In this document: positions 17,087 through 25,813 of the stretch, one piece after another
How positions within the stretch are numbered: the stretch's first letter is position 1
Layout of the letters: each line of letters opens with the position of its first letter
NCBI RefSeq assembly: GCF_030252425.1
Contig: NZ_CP126994.1
Coordinates: 2,170,001-2,234,000, forward strand
Direction: 5' to 3'
Length of the DNA stretch: 64,000 nt
DNA from: Acidisoma sp. PAMC 29798
Lineage (GTDB): Bacteria; Pseudomonadota; Alphaproteobacteria; Acetobacterales; Acetobacteraceae
Program-made: the position numbers and the translations under genes
The notes under the pieces: model-generated
Databases searched by the model: none
What the model was told of the DNA's origin: nothing
Seen by the model: only the letters and a program-made list of their open reading frames with translations

Positions 17087-17788
17087 CTAATGAATGACGT
17101 CGCTGGCGAGGCCGAGCTGACGGATGGTGACCTCCACCAAAGCCCGCGCCTTTTCAGCGTCGGTCGCCCGGCCGGCTTTGCCGCGTAACACCGCGTCAGT
17201 GATAGCGCGCAGGATATCGGCCATCATGCCGGCGATCGCCGGATCGTCCCGAAACGCGTCCCCATCCTCCGGCGGCAACACCATCGAGAAGTCGAACAGC
17301 TCACTCGACAAAGCATACAGCGTGGCGGCATCGGCGCCGGACGGGCCGGAGGCCTCCATCGCCACAACCGCCGCCCGCATATCCCGGACATAGGAAATCA
17401 GCAGTCGGAGCGAGGTCTGCGCCGCCATACCATGCCAGTTCGGGCTGCGGCCGGTCGTCTGAAAGGCGATGAGCGCCGCCGCTGCCTCATTCACCGGCAA
17501 AGGGCGATCGCGGATGAAATGGCGATGCAGCGTCACGCGCCAATCCTTGGCAGGATCGGGCGGTTGCAGGCTTGCCTCCGGCGCCGCGAGGATCAGGCCC
17601 TCGGCTATGCGTCGCCAGCGGGCGCCCAGGCCTGCCAGATGCGTGCCGAGCCGCTGCTCGATCTCCGCCGACTTTCCGGGTCCGGCCGCCGTGGTCAGGT
17701 TCCCCCAAAGCGTGTCCAGCTCATCATCATCGCCGACAGTATTGTCCCACTGGTCGATCTCAAGCGCGTCGTCATCGTCGGCCATCAC
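17087..17788 (-). CDS. Hypothetical acidic protein, downstream of nagB
   Basis: 233 residues, acidic N-terminus (MMADDDDALEIDQWDN) and an otherwise mostly helical composition with no motif I recognise. It begins 13 bases after the stop of the deaminase gene and is read in the same direction, so the two probably share a transcript. Codon use is typical for the region (strong third-position GC), which supports it as real coding sequence. No function is proposed. Confidence 0.6.
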   Translation of the reverse strand: MMADDDDALEIDQWDNTVGDDDELDTLWGNLTTAAGPGKSAEIEQRLGTHLAGLGARWRRIAEGLILAAPEASLQPPDPAKDWRVTLHRHFIRDRPLPVNEAAAALIAFQTTGRSPNWHGMAAQTSLRLLISYVRDMRAAVVAMEASGPSGADAATLYALSSELFDFSMVLPPEDGDAFRDDPAIAGMMADILRAITDAVLRGKAGRATDAEKARALVEVTIRQLGLASDVIH

Positions 17789-17801
17789 GCGTCGTCTCCG
17801 T

Positions 17802-18524
17802 TCATGTTGGTCGCAAGGCGCTGTCGGCGACGACGATGAGATCAGGGTGGCCGCACAGCGCCGTCACCGGCCAAGCGGGGTCGGGGCTCTCGGCCAGCAG
17901 CATGCCGAGCGCCTCGGCCTTTGCGGCGCCGGACACCATGAGAAGCACCGTCTTGGCGCGGCGCAGCATGCCGATGCCCATGGTCAGCCCATGGCTCGGC
18001 ACCACATAGCCATCCGCGAAATAGGCCTGGTTGGCCGCACGCGTCTCTTCCGTCAGCGGCACGACATGGGTGCCACTGTTCCAATCCGCGCCCGGCTCGT
18101 TGAAGGCGATATGGCCATTGCCGCCCAGACCTAGGATGGCGAGATCGAGGCCGCCCAGGGCCGCAACAGCGGCATCATGCGCCGCCGCCTCGGCGTTTAT
18201 ATCCGACGCATCCCCCCGCAGCAGCCGGACCTGCGCGGGGTCCAGCCCAGCGCGGTCAATGAAGTGGCGGCGCAGGAAGGCCGCGAAGCTATGCGCATCC
18301 TCGGGCGGCACACCCACATACTCATCAAGGTTGAAATACCGCCCGCGCCGCAGATCCGTCTGCTCCGTCGCTGCCAGCGCCAGCAGCCGGTCATACAGCC
18401 CGATCGGCGTCGTGCCCGTCGGCAGAGCGACCGCGGCCCCGGGCTTGCGCGCCAGGCAGGCAACGACCCGCGCCGCCGCATGCGCCGCGAAATCCTCGGC
18501 GGAGTGGGTCCATTCAAGCTGCAT
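17802..18524 (-). CDS. nagB: Glucosamine-6-phosphate deaminase
   Basis: 240 residues. The NagB/6-phosphogluconolactonase fold is shown by ALPTGTTPIGLYDRLL (phosphate loop), YFNLDEYVGV (catalytic acid region) and LGLGGNGHIAFNEPGADWNS, the signature that separates deaminases from lactonases. It converts glucosamine-6-phosphate to fructose-6-phosphate and ammonia, linking amino-sugar use to glycolysis. No nagA or transporter is adjacent. The length is slightly short of the 260 residues of E. coli NagB, whose allosteric site region is often reduced in such short forms. Confidence 0.85.
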   Translation of the reverse strand: MQLEWTHSAEDFAAHAAARVVACLARKPGAAVALPTGTTPIGLYDRLLALAATEQTDLRRGRYFNLDEYVGVPPEDAHSFAAFLRRHFIDRAGLDPAQVRLLRGDASDINAEAAAHDAAVAALGGLDLAILGLGGNGHIAFNEPGADWNSGTHVVPLTEETRAANQAYFADGYVVPSHGLTMGIGMLRRAKTVLLMVSGAAKAEALGMLLAESPDPAWPVTALCGHPDLIVVADSALRPT

Positions 18525-18705
18525 CGTTCATCCTATGCCGGTCCGTCGGGCGGGTTCTACAGACCCGCGCGCGCACCATCAAATCGCCCGAAGGTCGGCC
18601 ACCCCTAAAATCGTTTGGGTTTCGACCCACATAGGGGCAGGGGGATTTCGCAATTTCACCATTCATCGACTAGCCTGGCACAAATCTAAGATCAGAGGAG
18701 GCTGT

Positions 18706-20379
18706 GTGGCCCCAACTGCCCACTCCGCTGACGAGGCTCTCCTATCGCAATGCCTGCGGGACTCGCGGTTGGGCTTCATGGAACGGGCAGCCGACGCCGC
18801 GCAGCAGTTGATCGATGGCCAGGGGCCAGGACGCTCCCCGCATCTGCGGGTCGATGCCCGCATCCGGTTGATCTGGATTCAATTCCAGAATGGGCAACAT
18901 AGCGAAGCGGGACAGACGGCCTCCGCCGCCATTCAAGAGGCGATCGCCCTTCGCGACCCGGCACGGGAATCTCTTGCGCGCGCCTATCATGCCCGCCTTC
19001 TTTGCGAAATCGACTCAGTGTCTGACGCCGCCGATGAGGTGATCGCGGCTCTGCGGCTGGCGCGCAGCGTGAGTGATCCGCTCGCGCTCTCGACCGCCCT
19101 CGTGGTGCCGGCCATCCTGTGCTCGCGCCTCGGCCTCTACGACGCCTGTGTCGAAATGGCGGATGAGGCGGTGAAACAGGCCCGCTTGTCCGGGGACGCG
19201 GAGGCAATCGCCCATGCAATGTCCAATTATGGCTCGCTGCATGCCGATTACCTGTATCGCTACGCCATGGTGCCGCCCGACACCAAGCGCACCTATCTCG
19301 ACATCGCCATCGCGCATAGCCGCCTCGCGAGCGACTATGCCCGCGACCAAGAAGACGCGGAGATGCAGCGCCTCTCCGGCTATAATCTTGTGGAGTTTCT
19401 GCTGCTGGCGAAGGATCTGGAGGGCGCCGAGGCCGCGATGCGCGCCACCGATGCCGCCATCGGAACGCGGTCGCGCCGCAGCGAGGTGCAGCGCGGCCAT
19501 GTTCACGCCATGCTTCTTCTGGAGCAGCATGATCGGGAGGGCGCGATCACTGCCTTGCGGGAGAGTGTCGATCGCTGCCTCACCTATCCCTTCCGAGAAC
19601 TCGCGCTGTTTGCATCAGAACGGTTGTCGCAGGCACTCGCCGATGGCGGCGATGTCGAGGCAGCGTATCGTGAGCACAAGCGCTTCCACACCCTGTTTTG
19701 TGAGCAGAACAGCGAAGCCGATAGCCGGCATATGCAGTCCTCCATCATCCTCGACCATCTCGCGGAGATGCGACGGCTGATCGATACCGAATGGGCGCGT
19801 GCCGAGCGGCTGGAGGCACTCAACCGCAGCCTTGCTCAGGAAAAGGAGCGGTTGGCGAAAGAAACTTTGGAAGATCCGCTCACCGGCCTCGCCAATCGCC
19901 GGCAACTCGACCTGCTCTTTGCGGCGCTGGAGGCGGATGCCACGCGACACGCCATCCTTCTTGTGGATATCGACCACTTTAAGCAGGTCAATGATCGGTT
20001 TTCCCATGTCATCGGAGACGTGGTGCTGCGTGAGGTGGGCGTGATCCTGCGGTCGGTCGTGATGACCGAAGCGAGCCCCGACCTGGTGGCCCGGCTTGGC
20101 GGCGAAGAATTCGTGATCGTGGTGGTGACCCCGCATCCAGGCGAAGCACGCGAGATTTGCGAGACCCTGCGTCAGACCATCGCGGAGCATGACTGGTCAA
20201 TCATATCGCCGGGCCTTGCGATTACCGCGAGCGTCGGCCTTGCGATGTCAGACGAGGGCGCCAATGCGGCGGCGCGCATGCTGCTGGCGGACGAGCGGCT
20301 GTATGACGCCAAGTATCTTGGCCGCAATCGATCGATGTTTCACGACCATTTCCGCGCGGCCCGCCTCCGCGTACGGTAG
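18706..20379 (+). CDS. Diguanylate cyclase with N-terminal TPR-like helical domain
   Basis: About 557 residues from a GTG at 18706 preceded by AGAGGAGG. The frame is open back to 18031 but that part overlies nagB and is rejected. Residues 1-350 are all-helical with TPR-like periodicity (LARAYHARLLCEIDSVSDAA, AEAIAHAMSNYGSLHADYLY), then a coiled coil (LEALNRSLAQEKERLAKETL), then a GGDEF domain with DPLTGLANRRQLD, DIDHFKQVNDRF and the active-site loop GGEEF near residue 464. It should make cyclic di-GMP in the cytoplasm; there is no transmembrane segment. The helical part may sense a protein partner. Confidence 0.88.
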   Translation: MAPTAHSADEALLSQCLRDSRLGFMERAADAAQQLIDGQGPGRSPHLRVDARIRLIWIQFQNGQHSEAGQTASAAIQEAIALRDPARESLARAYHARLLCEIDSVSDAADEVIAALRLARSVSDPLALSTALVVPAILCSRLGLYDACVEMADEAVKQARLSGDAEAIAHAMSNYGSLHADYLYRYAMVPPDTKRTYLDIAIAHSRLASDYARDQEDAEMQRLSGYNLVEFLLLAKDLEGAEAAMRATDAAIGTRSRRSEVQRGHVHAMLLLEQHDREGAITALRESVDRCLTYPFRELALFASERLSQALADGGDVEAAYREHKRFHTLFCEQNSEADSRHMQSSIILDHLAEMRRLIDTEWARAERLEALNRSLAQEKERLAKETLEDPLTGLANRRQLDLLFAALEADATRHAILLVDIDHFKQVNDRFSHVIGDVVLREVGVILRSVVMTEASPDLVARLGGEEFVIVVVTPHPGEAREICETLRQTIAEHDWSIISPGLAITASVGLAMSDEGANAAARMLLADERLYDAKYLGRNRSMFHDHFRAARLRVR

Positions 20380-20417
20380 AACGCGCTGGGTCTTGGCGAT
20401 GTCACGTTCCACCCACG

Positions 20418-20499
20418 CGTCATGCTCGGCGAAGGCCGAGCATCCACCGCTTACTGGTGGCCCAAAGCCGTGGAAGGCACGCCTTCGCGTGCCATGACG
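20418..20499. repeat. Cruciform repeat (copy 2, opposite orientation)
   Basis: Outer stem CGTCATG (20418-20424) with CATGACG (20493-20499), a CTCGGC-GAAG-GCCGAG arm on the left and a GGCACGC-CTTC-GCGTGCC arm on the right. The arm order is the mirror image of the unit at 8485-8577; the central long stem is diverged (CATCCACCGC versus GCCGTGGAA). It lies 39 bases after the GGDEF gene, between convergent genes. Confidence 0.8.
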
Positions 20500-20549
20500 A
20501 AACGACTTGAGAAGAAAATCTACCGCACATCACTGGCTTCCCAGAAAAC

Positions 20550-20915
20550 TCAGTCGTCATCGTCGCCCGTCGCGAAAGCCTCCATCCGCAATGACAACTT
20601 CTCGCCCAACCACGCCGCGTGAACCGTGTGGTCGGCTGGATCATCCCCCGTTTCGGGATGGAGCAGAATATCCAGACCATCCCGATTGAGCATCAGCCAG
20701 GGCGCGAGCGTCGGAAAGAGATCGACGGGAAAGGCGATCTGAAACATCGCCCGCGTATGCGGGCCGATCGGCTCGGCATGCCAGCGCCCCAGCAGTGCTG
20801 TCGGGAAAAGTGCCTCCACCTGCGCCCGAAGCCGCACCGCCGCCGCCTCCGTCACGCCCGGTTCGTAATAGATATGGGCGTGAAAGTCCTTGATCACCGC
20901 GATGTCGATCGGCAC
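20550..20915 (-). CDS. DOPA 4,5-dioxygenase-family protein
   Basis: 121 residues from a GTG at 20915, with GGAGA just upstream. The family pattern is clear: FHAHIYYEPG at the N-terminus (histidine metal ligands), GPHTRAMFQIAF, PWLMLNRDGLDILLHPETGD and HTVHAAWLGEKLSL. Members are small vicinal-oxygen-chelate-like proteins; only a few have a proven extradiol dioxygenase activity, so the substrate is open. The frame continues to 21251, but that portion lies over the glycosyltransferase gene. The start is 10 bases after the glycosyltransferase stop, suggesting one transcript. Confidence 0.8.
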   Translation of the reverse strand: MPIDIAVIKDFHAHIYYEPGVTEAAAVRLRAQVEALFPTALLGRWHAEPIGPHTRAMFQIAFPVDLFPTLAPWLMLNRDGLDILLHPETGDDPADHTVHAAWLGEKLSLRMEAFATGDDDD

Positions 20916-20925
20916 GAGCCGTCTC

Positions 20926-23900
20926 CTAAATTGGGATCGCCACGGTCTTGAGTTTCCGCGCCACTTTGCCCGTTGCTTCGACAACGCACGTCGTTGCCAT
21001 CGCTGCCCGCCGGACATGAGCCTGCGCGGCCAAGCTATGGCGGTCAAGCAAGGCCGCCCGACCGGCCCGCGCCATCCCGACCCGCTGGGCGGGGTCGCGG
21101 ATGAGCCGCGCCAAGGCATGAAACCACTGCGCGTCATCCGCCGCCAGATAGCCGCCCGCAACAGCCCCCGTCTCCTGCGACAGCGGCACGGAAAAGCCGC
21201 CGCGATAGGCCGGCATATCCGACGCGACGGTGGCCAAGCCAAGCGCCGCATAATCGAGCATCTTGATCGGCGATTTGCAGCGGTTGAAGGGCGTATTGAC
21301 CAAGGGCGCGATGCCGATGGCCCAGGGCTGCCGCCGCTGGCGTTCCGTCAGCCAGGCGACGAAGGCGGGATAGGACAGGCCGGCGCGATGCGGCACATCG
21401 ACGCGCGTGATGAAGGGCGGCAGATCTCGCTGCCCGACGATGCCGACGATGTCGATCGCCATCCGCGCCCCAAACGTCTCATGCAGCCGCGTGAGCGCTG
21501 GCAGAACGAGGTCGAGATCGGCGCCATGGGTCGCCGTGCCCATATACAGCAGGCGCACGCGCGCCGGGCCGACCTCGGCCTCCGGTGCGGGCGCCATGGA
21601 CCATAGCCGCTCGTCTAAAGCATTCTCGACCACCGTGATCGGCCGGCCACGCCGCAGCGGCGCCAGGCTCTCGGCGAGATGGGTTGTCGAGACATGAACG
21701 TGATCCGCGCCACGCAAAAGAGCGAGCACGCCCGCCGTCTTGGGCGTCAACCGCCCGGCATCGGGATGATCGGCCGGCAATTCGACGAGATTGTCATCGA
21801 GGTCGAACAGCAGCGGCGTGCCGGTCTGGGTGGCATGGCGGCGCAGGAGATTGGCCGATCGCTCATCCGGCACGCCGTAGCGATGCGTCACGATCAGGTC
21901 GGCGCGCAACTGCGGCACCTCGGCCGCCGTCGCCATCGTCACCTCGATCCCCTCACCCGCCCTTGGATGAGAGAGGGGAAGCAGCATGCGAATGAAAGCG
22001 CAGGGGCTGAGCACGCCGATATCGAGCCGTTCCGGCACCAGCACCACCGCCAAGCGGCCTGGTGCGCGCAGATCCCGGATGCCAGTGCCGCCACGCACCG
22101 CCGGCGCGGATAGGGGCCGCAGATACTGGTCAGGATAGAAGCCTATCGCTGCGGGCTGCGACGGCAAAAGCGGCGATGCCGGCGCGGCCATCAGCGCCGC
22201 GACCCAAACCTCAGGCCGCGCGTCCGGCGGCACGAGCCGGCACCGCCCGTAACCCACCAGTCGCTCCCGCAAGGCACCGATGTCGGAAGCGACGATCGCT
22301 CGCCCGGACTGCATCGCCGCCGTCAGCGTATAGCTCCAGGTTTCCGGCCAGGTTGCGGGAAACCAGATCACGTCGGGATCGACGCTTTCGATCAGCGCCG
22401 GCAAGGCCTCTGGCGCATAGGCGCCCGTCTCACTCAGGCAATGCGCCGTGCCGGGCGCGAACGGCCGTTCGGTCTGGCCAATAAGCGTGATGGCGAGCTG
22501 CCCCGGCGGCGCGAACTCCGCCACCGCCTCGACACTCGCGGCGCCCTTATGCCCGGCCAAAACGCCGAGCATAGCGATGCGCAAGGGGGTTCTCGGTTTA
22601 GTCCGACGACTTAAACCGGCAGGGACAGCCTCCAGCGGCGCCAGCACCGCGCGCGCCGCGAGGCCATACCTTTCCAGCCGCCGGATCGTATCCTGCGTGG
22701 CGCAGAATACCCGATCCGCGAGGCGCAGCAGCCAGGCATTCTCCGCCCGCCAACCAGTGATGTCGTTCGCATCCGTGTCCTCGCGGGCATGGATGCAGCG
22801 GTCGCAGATCTCGGGCCCGGGCTCGCCGCAATAGGGGCCATCCGCGACGGGCAGCAGATTGATGCGCGGGCAGATGGGGAACCAGTCATGGATGGTGATG
22901 TCGAACGGCACATCCAGCGCGCGGATCAGGGCGCGCGGGTCGATCGCCAGGCCAACCCAGTGATGGATATGGACACGGGTGACGCGCACGCCGCGCAGAA
23001 TGGCTAGCACGTCCGCGAAGAGGTCGCGGCCCTGGATGTCAGGAATCAGCAATTCGGGATGCTTATAGGCGCCGGGCGCACCCAGCGTGATGCCGCCACC
23101 GCTCATGGTCGCGCGCAGCACGAGCAGATTGGCGGTGCCGAGGCATTGCTCCGCCAGCATCCGCACATGCTGGCCGATGCCGCCGTCATGCGCATTGCGT
23201 ACCGCGAGGATGGTCGGCAGACCATTGGTCGCGAAAAGCTGCAAAGTCGCCGCCATGCGGAAGGGCGCGGCCTCATTCAGGCGCACGTGCACATCCACGC
23301 GCCGCTCATAATCCGGCCAGCGGTCCGTGAGCGCCAGGAAGCCGGCCGAAAACTCCGGCGCGGCCGCCCCGAAGCTCACGCTGCCCTGGTGAAACACAAA
23401 GACGTCGCAGGCGAGCAGATGGCGCCAGCCCGCCATGGCCGCGCGCATGCAGAAGTCGTTCTCCTCGCCATAACCACGGCCGAAACGTGCTTCGTCGAAA
23501 GCGCCTACGGCATCCAGCGCCGCCCGCCGCAGATACATGCAAAAGCCCACGGTGGTCGGCACCGTGACGGCGCGGCCGGCATTCGCCGTCTGGCAGGCGG
23601 CATCGATGCGGGCAAGGCTCTCCCCGAAGGGCAGCGGCCCGCCTTCGATGGCGGGGTAGGAGCAGATGGTCGCGTTATTGGAGAAGGGTGACACCGACGC
23701 CACGCGCGGATTGCTATAGGCATGGCCCGCGAGCCGGCCGAGCCATCCGGTCGGCACCTCGGTATCGCTATTGAGCAGCACGACATCCCGCGTGCCGGCT
23801 TCGGCGATCCCGCGATTGGCCGAGGCGACGAAGCCCAGGTTGCTCGGGTTGCGCAGCAGATGGATCATCCGCCGCACCGCCAGACGATCGAGATACCGGG

Positions 23901-24477
23901 ACAGCCTCGGGTCCGGCGAAGCATCATCGATGACGATGATCCGGTGCAGCAGCCCCATGCCCGGCGCCGCATCGCGCAGCAGGCTGCGCAAGCAGCGCAT
24001 GTTCTCCGCAAGGCCACGATAGACAGGGACCACGACATCGACGGCGAGGCCCTGCGGCGGCGCAGGCGAGACCCGCCCCGAGGGCAGGCAGTCCGCCATG
24101 CGGAAGAGCCGTTCCGTTGGCAGGCCCAAGCCCCGGCCGATGGTGACGTGGTAGAGCAGCGGATTGCCGAGGGCTTCCGGCGATTGGTTGACATAGAAGG
24201 CGGCGTCGAAGCGCGGGTTCGGGTTGCGCAATTCCCGCGCGCCGAACTGCACGTAATGGCGCAGCGGGTTGATCCCCGCCTCCTGCACGTCAGGATGCTG
24301 CGTCAGGTACCACAGCGCGTCAAAGAACGGATTGGGGTTCCTGCCCTCGAACCGACCCCAGCGGGTGAAATGATCCAGCGGATCGACACCGGACTCCCGC
24401 ACATCGGGATAGGTGAACCGGTAGAAGACAGGGTCGAAGAGCAGCGCCTCAACATCCGTGAGCGGCAGCGCATCCAT
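20926..24477 (-). CDS. Multi-domain glycosyltransferase (GT2 plus two GT4-like modules)
   Basis: 1183 residues. Residues 1-140 hold a repeated motif seen in large polysaccharide glycosyltransferases (FYRFTYPDVRESGVDPLDHF, LWYLTQHPDVQEAGINPLRH). A GT2 domain follows (VDVVVPVYRG, IVIDDASPD, LLNSDTEVPTGWL, GRGYGEENDFCMRA). Then a GT4-like module with FDITIHDWFPICPRINLLP and a zinc-like CGEPGPEICDRC, and a second one with PLLFDLDDNLVELPADHP, LLYMGTATHGADLDLV and PIKMLDYAALGLATVASDMP. It probably builds surface polysaccharide from the cytoplasmic face. No flanking transporter or polymerase genes were found, so the product is unknown. Confidence 0.88.
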   Translation of the reverse strand: MDALPLTDVEALLFDPVFYRFTYPDVRESGVDPLDHFTRWGRFEGRNPNPFFDALWYLTQHPDVQEAGINPLRHYVQFGARELRNPNPRFDAAFYVNQSPEALGNPLLYHVTIGRGLGLPTERLFRMADCLPSGRVSPAPPQGLAVDVVVPVYRGLAENMRCLRSLLRDAAPGMGLLHRIIVIDDASPDPRLSRYLDRLAVRRMIHLLRNPSNLGFVASANRGIAEAGTRDVVLLNSDTEVPTGWLGRLAGHAYSNPRVASVSPFSNNATICSYPAIEGGPLPFGESLARIDAACQTANAGRAVTVPTTVGFCMYLRRAALDAVGAFDEARFGRGYGEENDFCMRAAMAGWRHLLACDVFVFHQGSVSFGAAAPEFSAGFLALTDRWPDYERRVDVHVRLNEAAPFRMAATLQLFATNGLPTILAVRNAHDGGIGQHVRMLAEQCLGTANLLVLRATMSGGGITLGAPGAYKHPELLIPDIQGRDLFADVLAILRGVRVTRVHIHHWVGLAIDPRALIRALDVPFDITIHDWFPICPRINLLPVADGPYCGEPGPEICDRCIHAREDTDANDITGWRAENAWLLRLADRVFCATQDTIRRLERYGLAARAVLAPLEAVPAGLSRRTKPRTPLRIAMLGVLAGHKGAASVEAVAEFAPPGQLAITLIGQTERPFAPGTAHCLSETGAYAPEALPALIESVDPDVIWFPATWPETWSYTLTAAMQSGRAIVASDIGALRERLVGYGRCRLVPPDARPEVWVAALMAAPASPLLPSQPAAIGFYPDQYLRPLSAPAVRGGTGIRDLRAPGRLAVVLVPERLDIGVLSPCAFIRMLLPLSHPRAGEGIEVTMATAAEVPQLRADLIVTHRYGVPDERSANLLRRHATQTGTPLLFDLDDNLVELPADHPDAGRLTPKTAGVLALLRGADHVHVSTTHLAESLAPLRRGRPITVVENALDERLWSMAPAPEAEVGPARVRLLYMGTATHGADLDLVLPALTRLHETFGARMAIDIVGIVGQRDLPPFITRVDVPHRAGLSYPAFVAWLTERQRRQPWAIGIAPLVNTPFNRCKSPIKMLDYAALGLATVASDMPAYRGGFSVPLSQETGAVAGGYLAADDAQWFHALARLIRDPAQRVGMARAGRAALLDRHSLAAQAHVRRAAMATTCVVEATGKVARKLKTVAIPI

Positions 24478-24542
24478 CGTCAGAGCCTGCCTCCCGATCC
24501 GATGGCGCCATCCATACGGGGATTAGGGCGCGAGGTTAAGGG

Positions 24543-25324
24543 TCACCCCTTGGACATGCGATAAGCCATTTTCGCCGTGAACTGGCGCGACAGGAAGCGC
24601 GTGCCGAAGGCCATCACCTTGTTGATCCCGCCGGGCATGGCGGTCGCCTTTCCGGCGAATAGGGCCGCGAGGCCGACGGAGACCGCATGGGCCGGGGTCG
24701 TCATGCTGCGTTTCATCGCGGGCGTCGGTTTGAAATCGGCGACTGCCAGGAAGCCCGTGTCCATCAAGCCGGGGCACAGCACGGTAATGCCGACCTTGGG
24801 CGCCAGTTCGACATGCAGCGCCTCGCCGAGGGACAGGACATAGGCTTTCGCCGCCGCATAGGCCGCGAGATGGGGCAAGGTTGATAGGCCGCGAGGCTCG
24901 CCACGAGCAAGATATGGCCGCGCCCGGCCGCCGCCATGCGTTTCGCATAAAGCTGTGTCAGTTCCGTGAAAGTGACGATATCGAGCTGGAGCATGGCGCG
25001 CAGACGATCCGCGTCATGATCGACGAAATCGGCGCTGAGACCGAAGGCGGCATTGTTGATGAGGATATCGGGCGCGATACCCCGCTGGTCGAGCCGATGG
25101 TGGAGGTCTGCGGCGCTGCCCGAGACCGAAAGGTCTATGGGTTCGACGATGATCTCGATGCCATGGGCTTGCCGGAGGTCTGTGGCGAGGGCCTGCATCT
25201 CCGCCTCCCGCCGCGCCGCGAGAACGAGGTTGATATCTTGGGCCGCCAGGGCGCGCGCGAAGGCGACGCCGAGACCGCTGGAGGCACCGGTGACCAAAGC
25301 CCATCGCTGCGGTGTGGGGTTCAT
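24543..25324 (-). pseudogene. Short-chain dehydrogenase with a single-base frameshift
   Basis: The protein starts at 25324 (MNPTPQRWALVTGASSGLG, the NAD-binding motif) and runs to AGRGHILLVASLAAYQP, then loses frame. The continuation HLAAYAAAKAYVLSLGEALH (catalytic Y-x-x-x-K) to KMAYRMSKG lies in the next frame and ends at 24543. Adding one G to the GGGG at 24872-24875 restores a normal SDR of about 260 residues. The substrate is unknown. It is either a fresh pseudogene or a sequencing error in a homopolymer; the rest of the protein is well preserved. Confidence 0.8.
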
Positions 25325-25389
25325 ACGGGTCGCTCCGATGGCTGGTGATGGCACGTGATCAGGCTGGCATCCGATGCTACCATGCAGTC

Positions 25390-25728
25390 ATGAAGAGCGT
25401 GGTCTTCCTCTTGAAGATGATGGGCGTCGTGGTCGCGATCCCGTTTCTGATCCCCGTCGCCATCGTGTTGCATCGGCTGGACCGACGGCGCTTGCGGAAG
25501 GCGGCCAACCAAGCGCATTGCGGAAGCTGCGGCGCGATCCTGGGCAGCGCGTCGTTGCAGCGGGCTGATGAGGTCTGGGCGGAGCATGTCGCGACCTTAA
25601 TGCGGGACCGACCGGGCATACGGTTCCGTTTGATCCGTCACCTCCGCGCCACGTGCGTCGTCTGTGGCGCAGAGTATGATTTCGACGCCGCGCGCGGTGT
25701 GTTTGTGGCGATGGCCACCGTCGCGTAA
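25390..25728 (+). CDS. Small membrane-anchored zinc-ribbon protein
   Basis: 112 residues. Residues 5-27 form one hydrophobic segment (VVFLLKMMGVVVAIPFLIPV), followed by a basic stretch and a cytoplasmic domain with two cysteine pairs, C-G-S-C at 44-47 and C-V-V-C at 89-92, spaced as in a split zinc ribbon. I know no named family for it. The ATG at 25390 is chosen because the hydrophobic segment begins there. The last 40 codons and the repeat that follows are copied at 29460-29636, with a third, worn copy at 29711. Confidence 0.7.
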   Translation: MKSVVFLLKMMGVVVAIPFLIPVAIVLHRLDRRRLRKAANQAHCGSCGAILGSASLQRADEVWAEHVATLMRDRPGIRFRLIRHLRATCVVCGAEYDFDAARGVFVAMATVA

Positions 25729-25745
25729 GTCCACCACCGCATCGT

Positions 25746-25776
25746 CGTAGGTCGGATGAGCGAAGCGTTATCCGCC
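25746..25776 (+). repeat. CGTAGGTCGGATGAGCGAAG repeat arm
   Basis: A single arm of the repeat family seen at 14503 (paired), 29606 and 29821. It begins 18 bases after the zinc-ribbon gene stop, and the spacing is the same at the duplicated copy near 29606, so gene tail and repeat were copied together. Confidence 0.7.
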
Positions 25777-25813
25777 ACCCACGCATGGGCCAGACGATGC
25801 AGCCCTGATATCA

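Noticed and set aside
18031-18705. 225-residue extension of the GGDEF protein
   Set aside because: Lies over nagB; the GTG at 18706 has a strong AGAGGAGG site and fits the start of the helical domain.
20916-21251. Extension of the DOPA-dioxygenase-like protein
   Set aside because: Overlaps the end of the glycosyltransferase gene in another frame and lacks family similarity.
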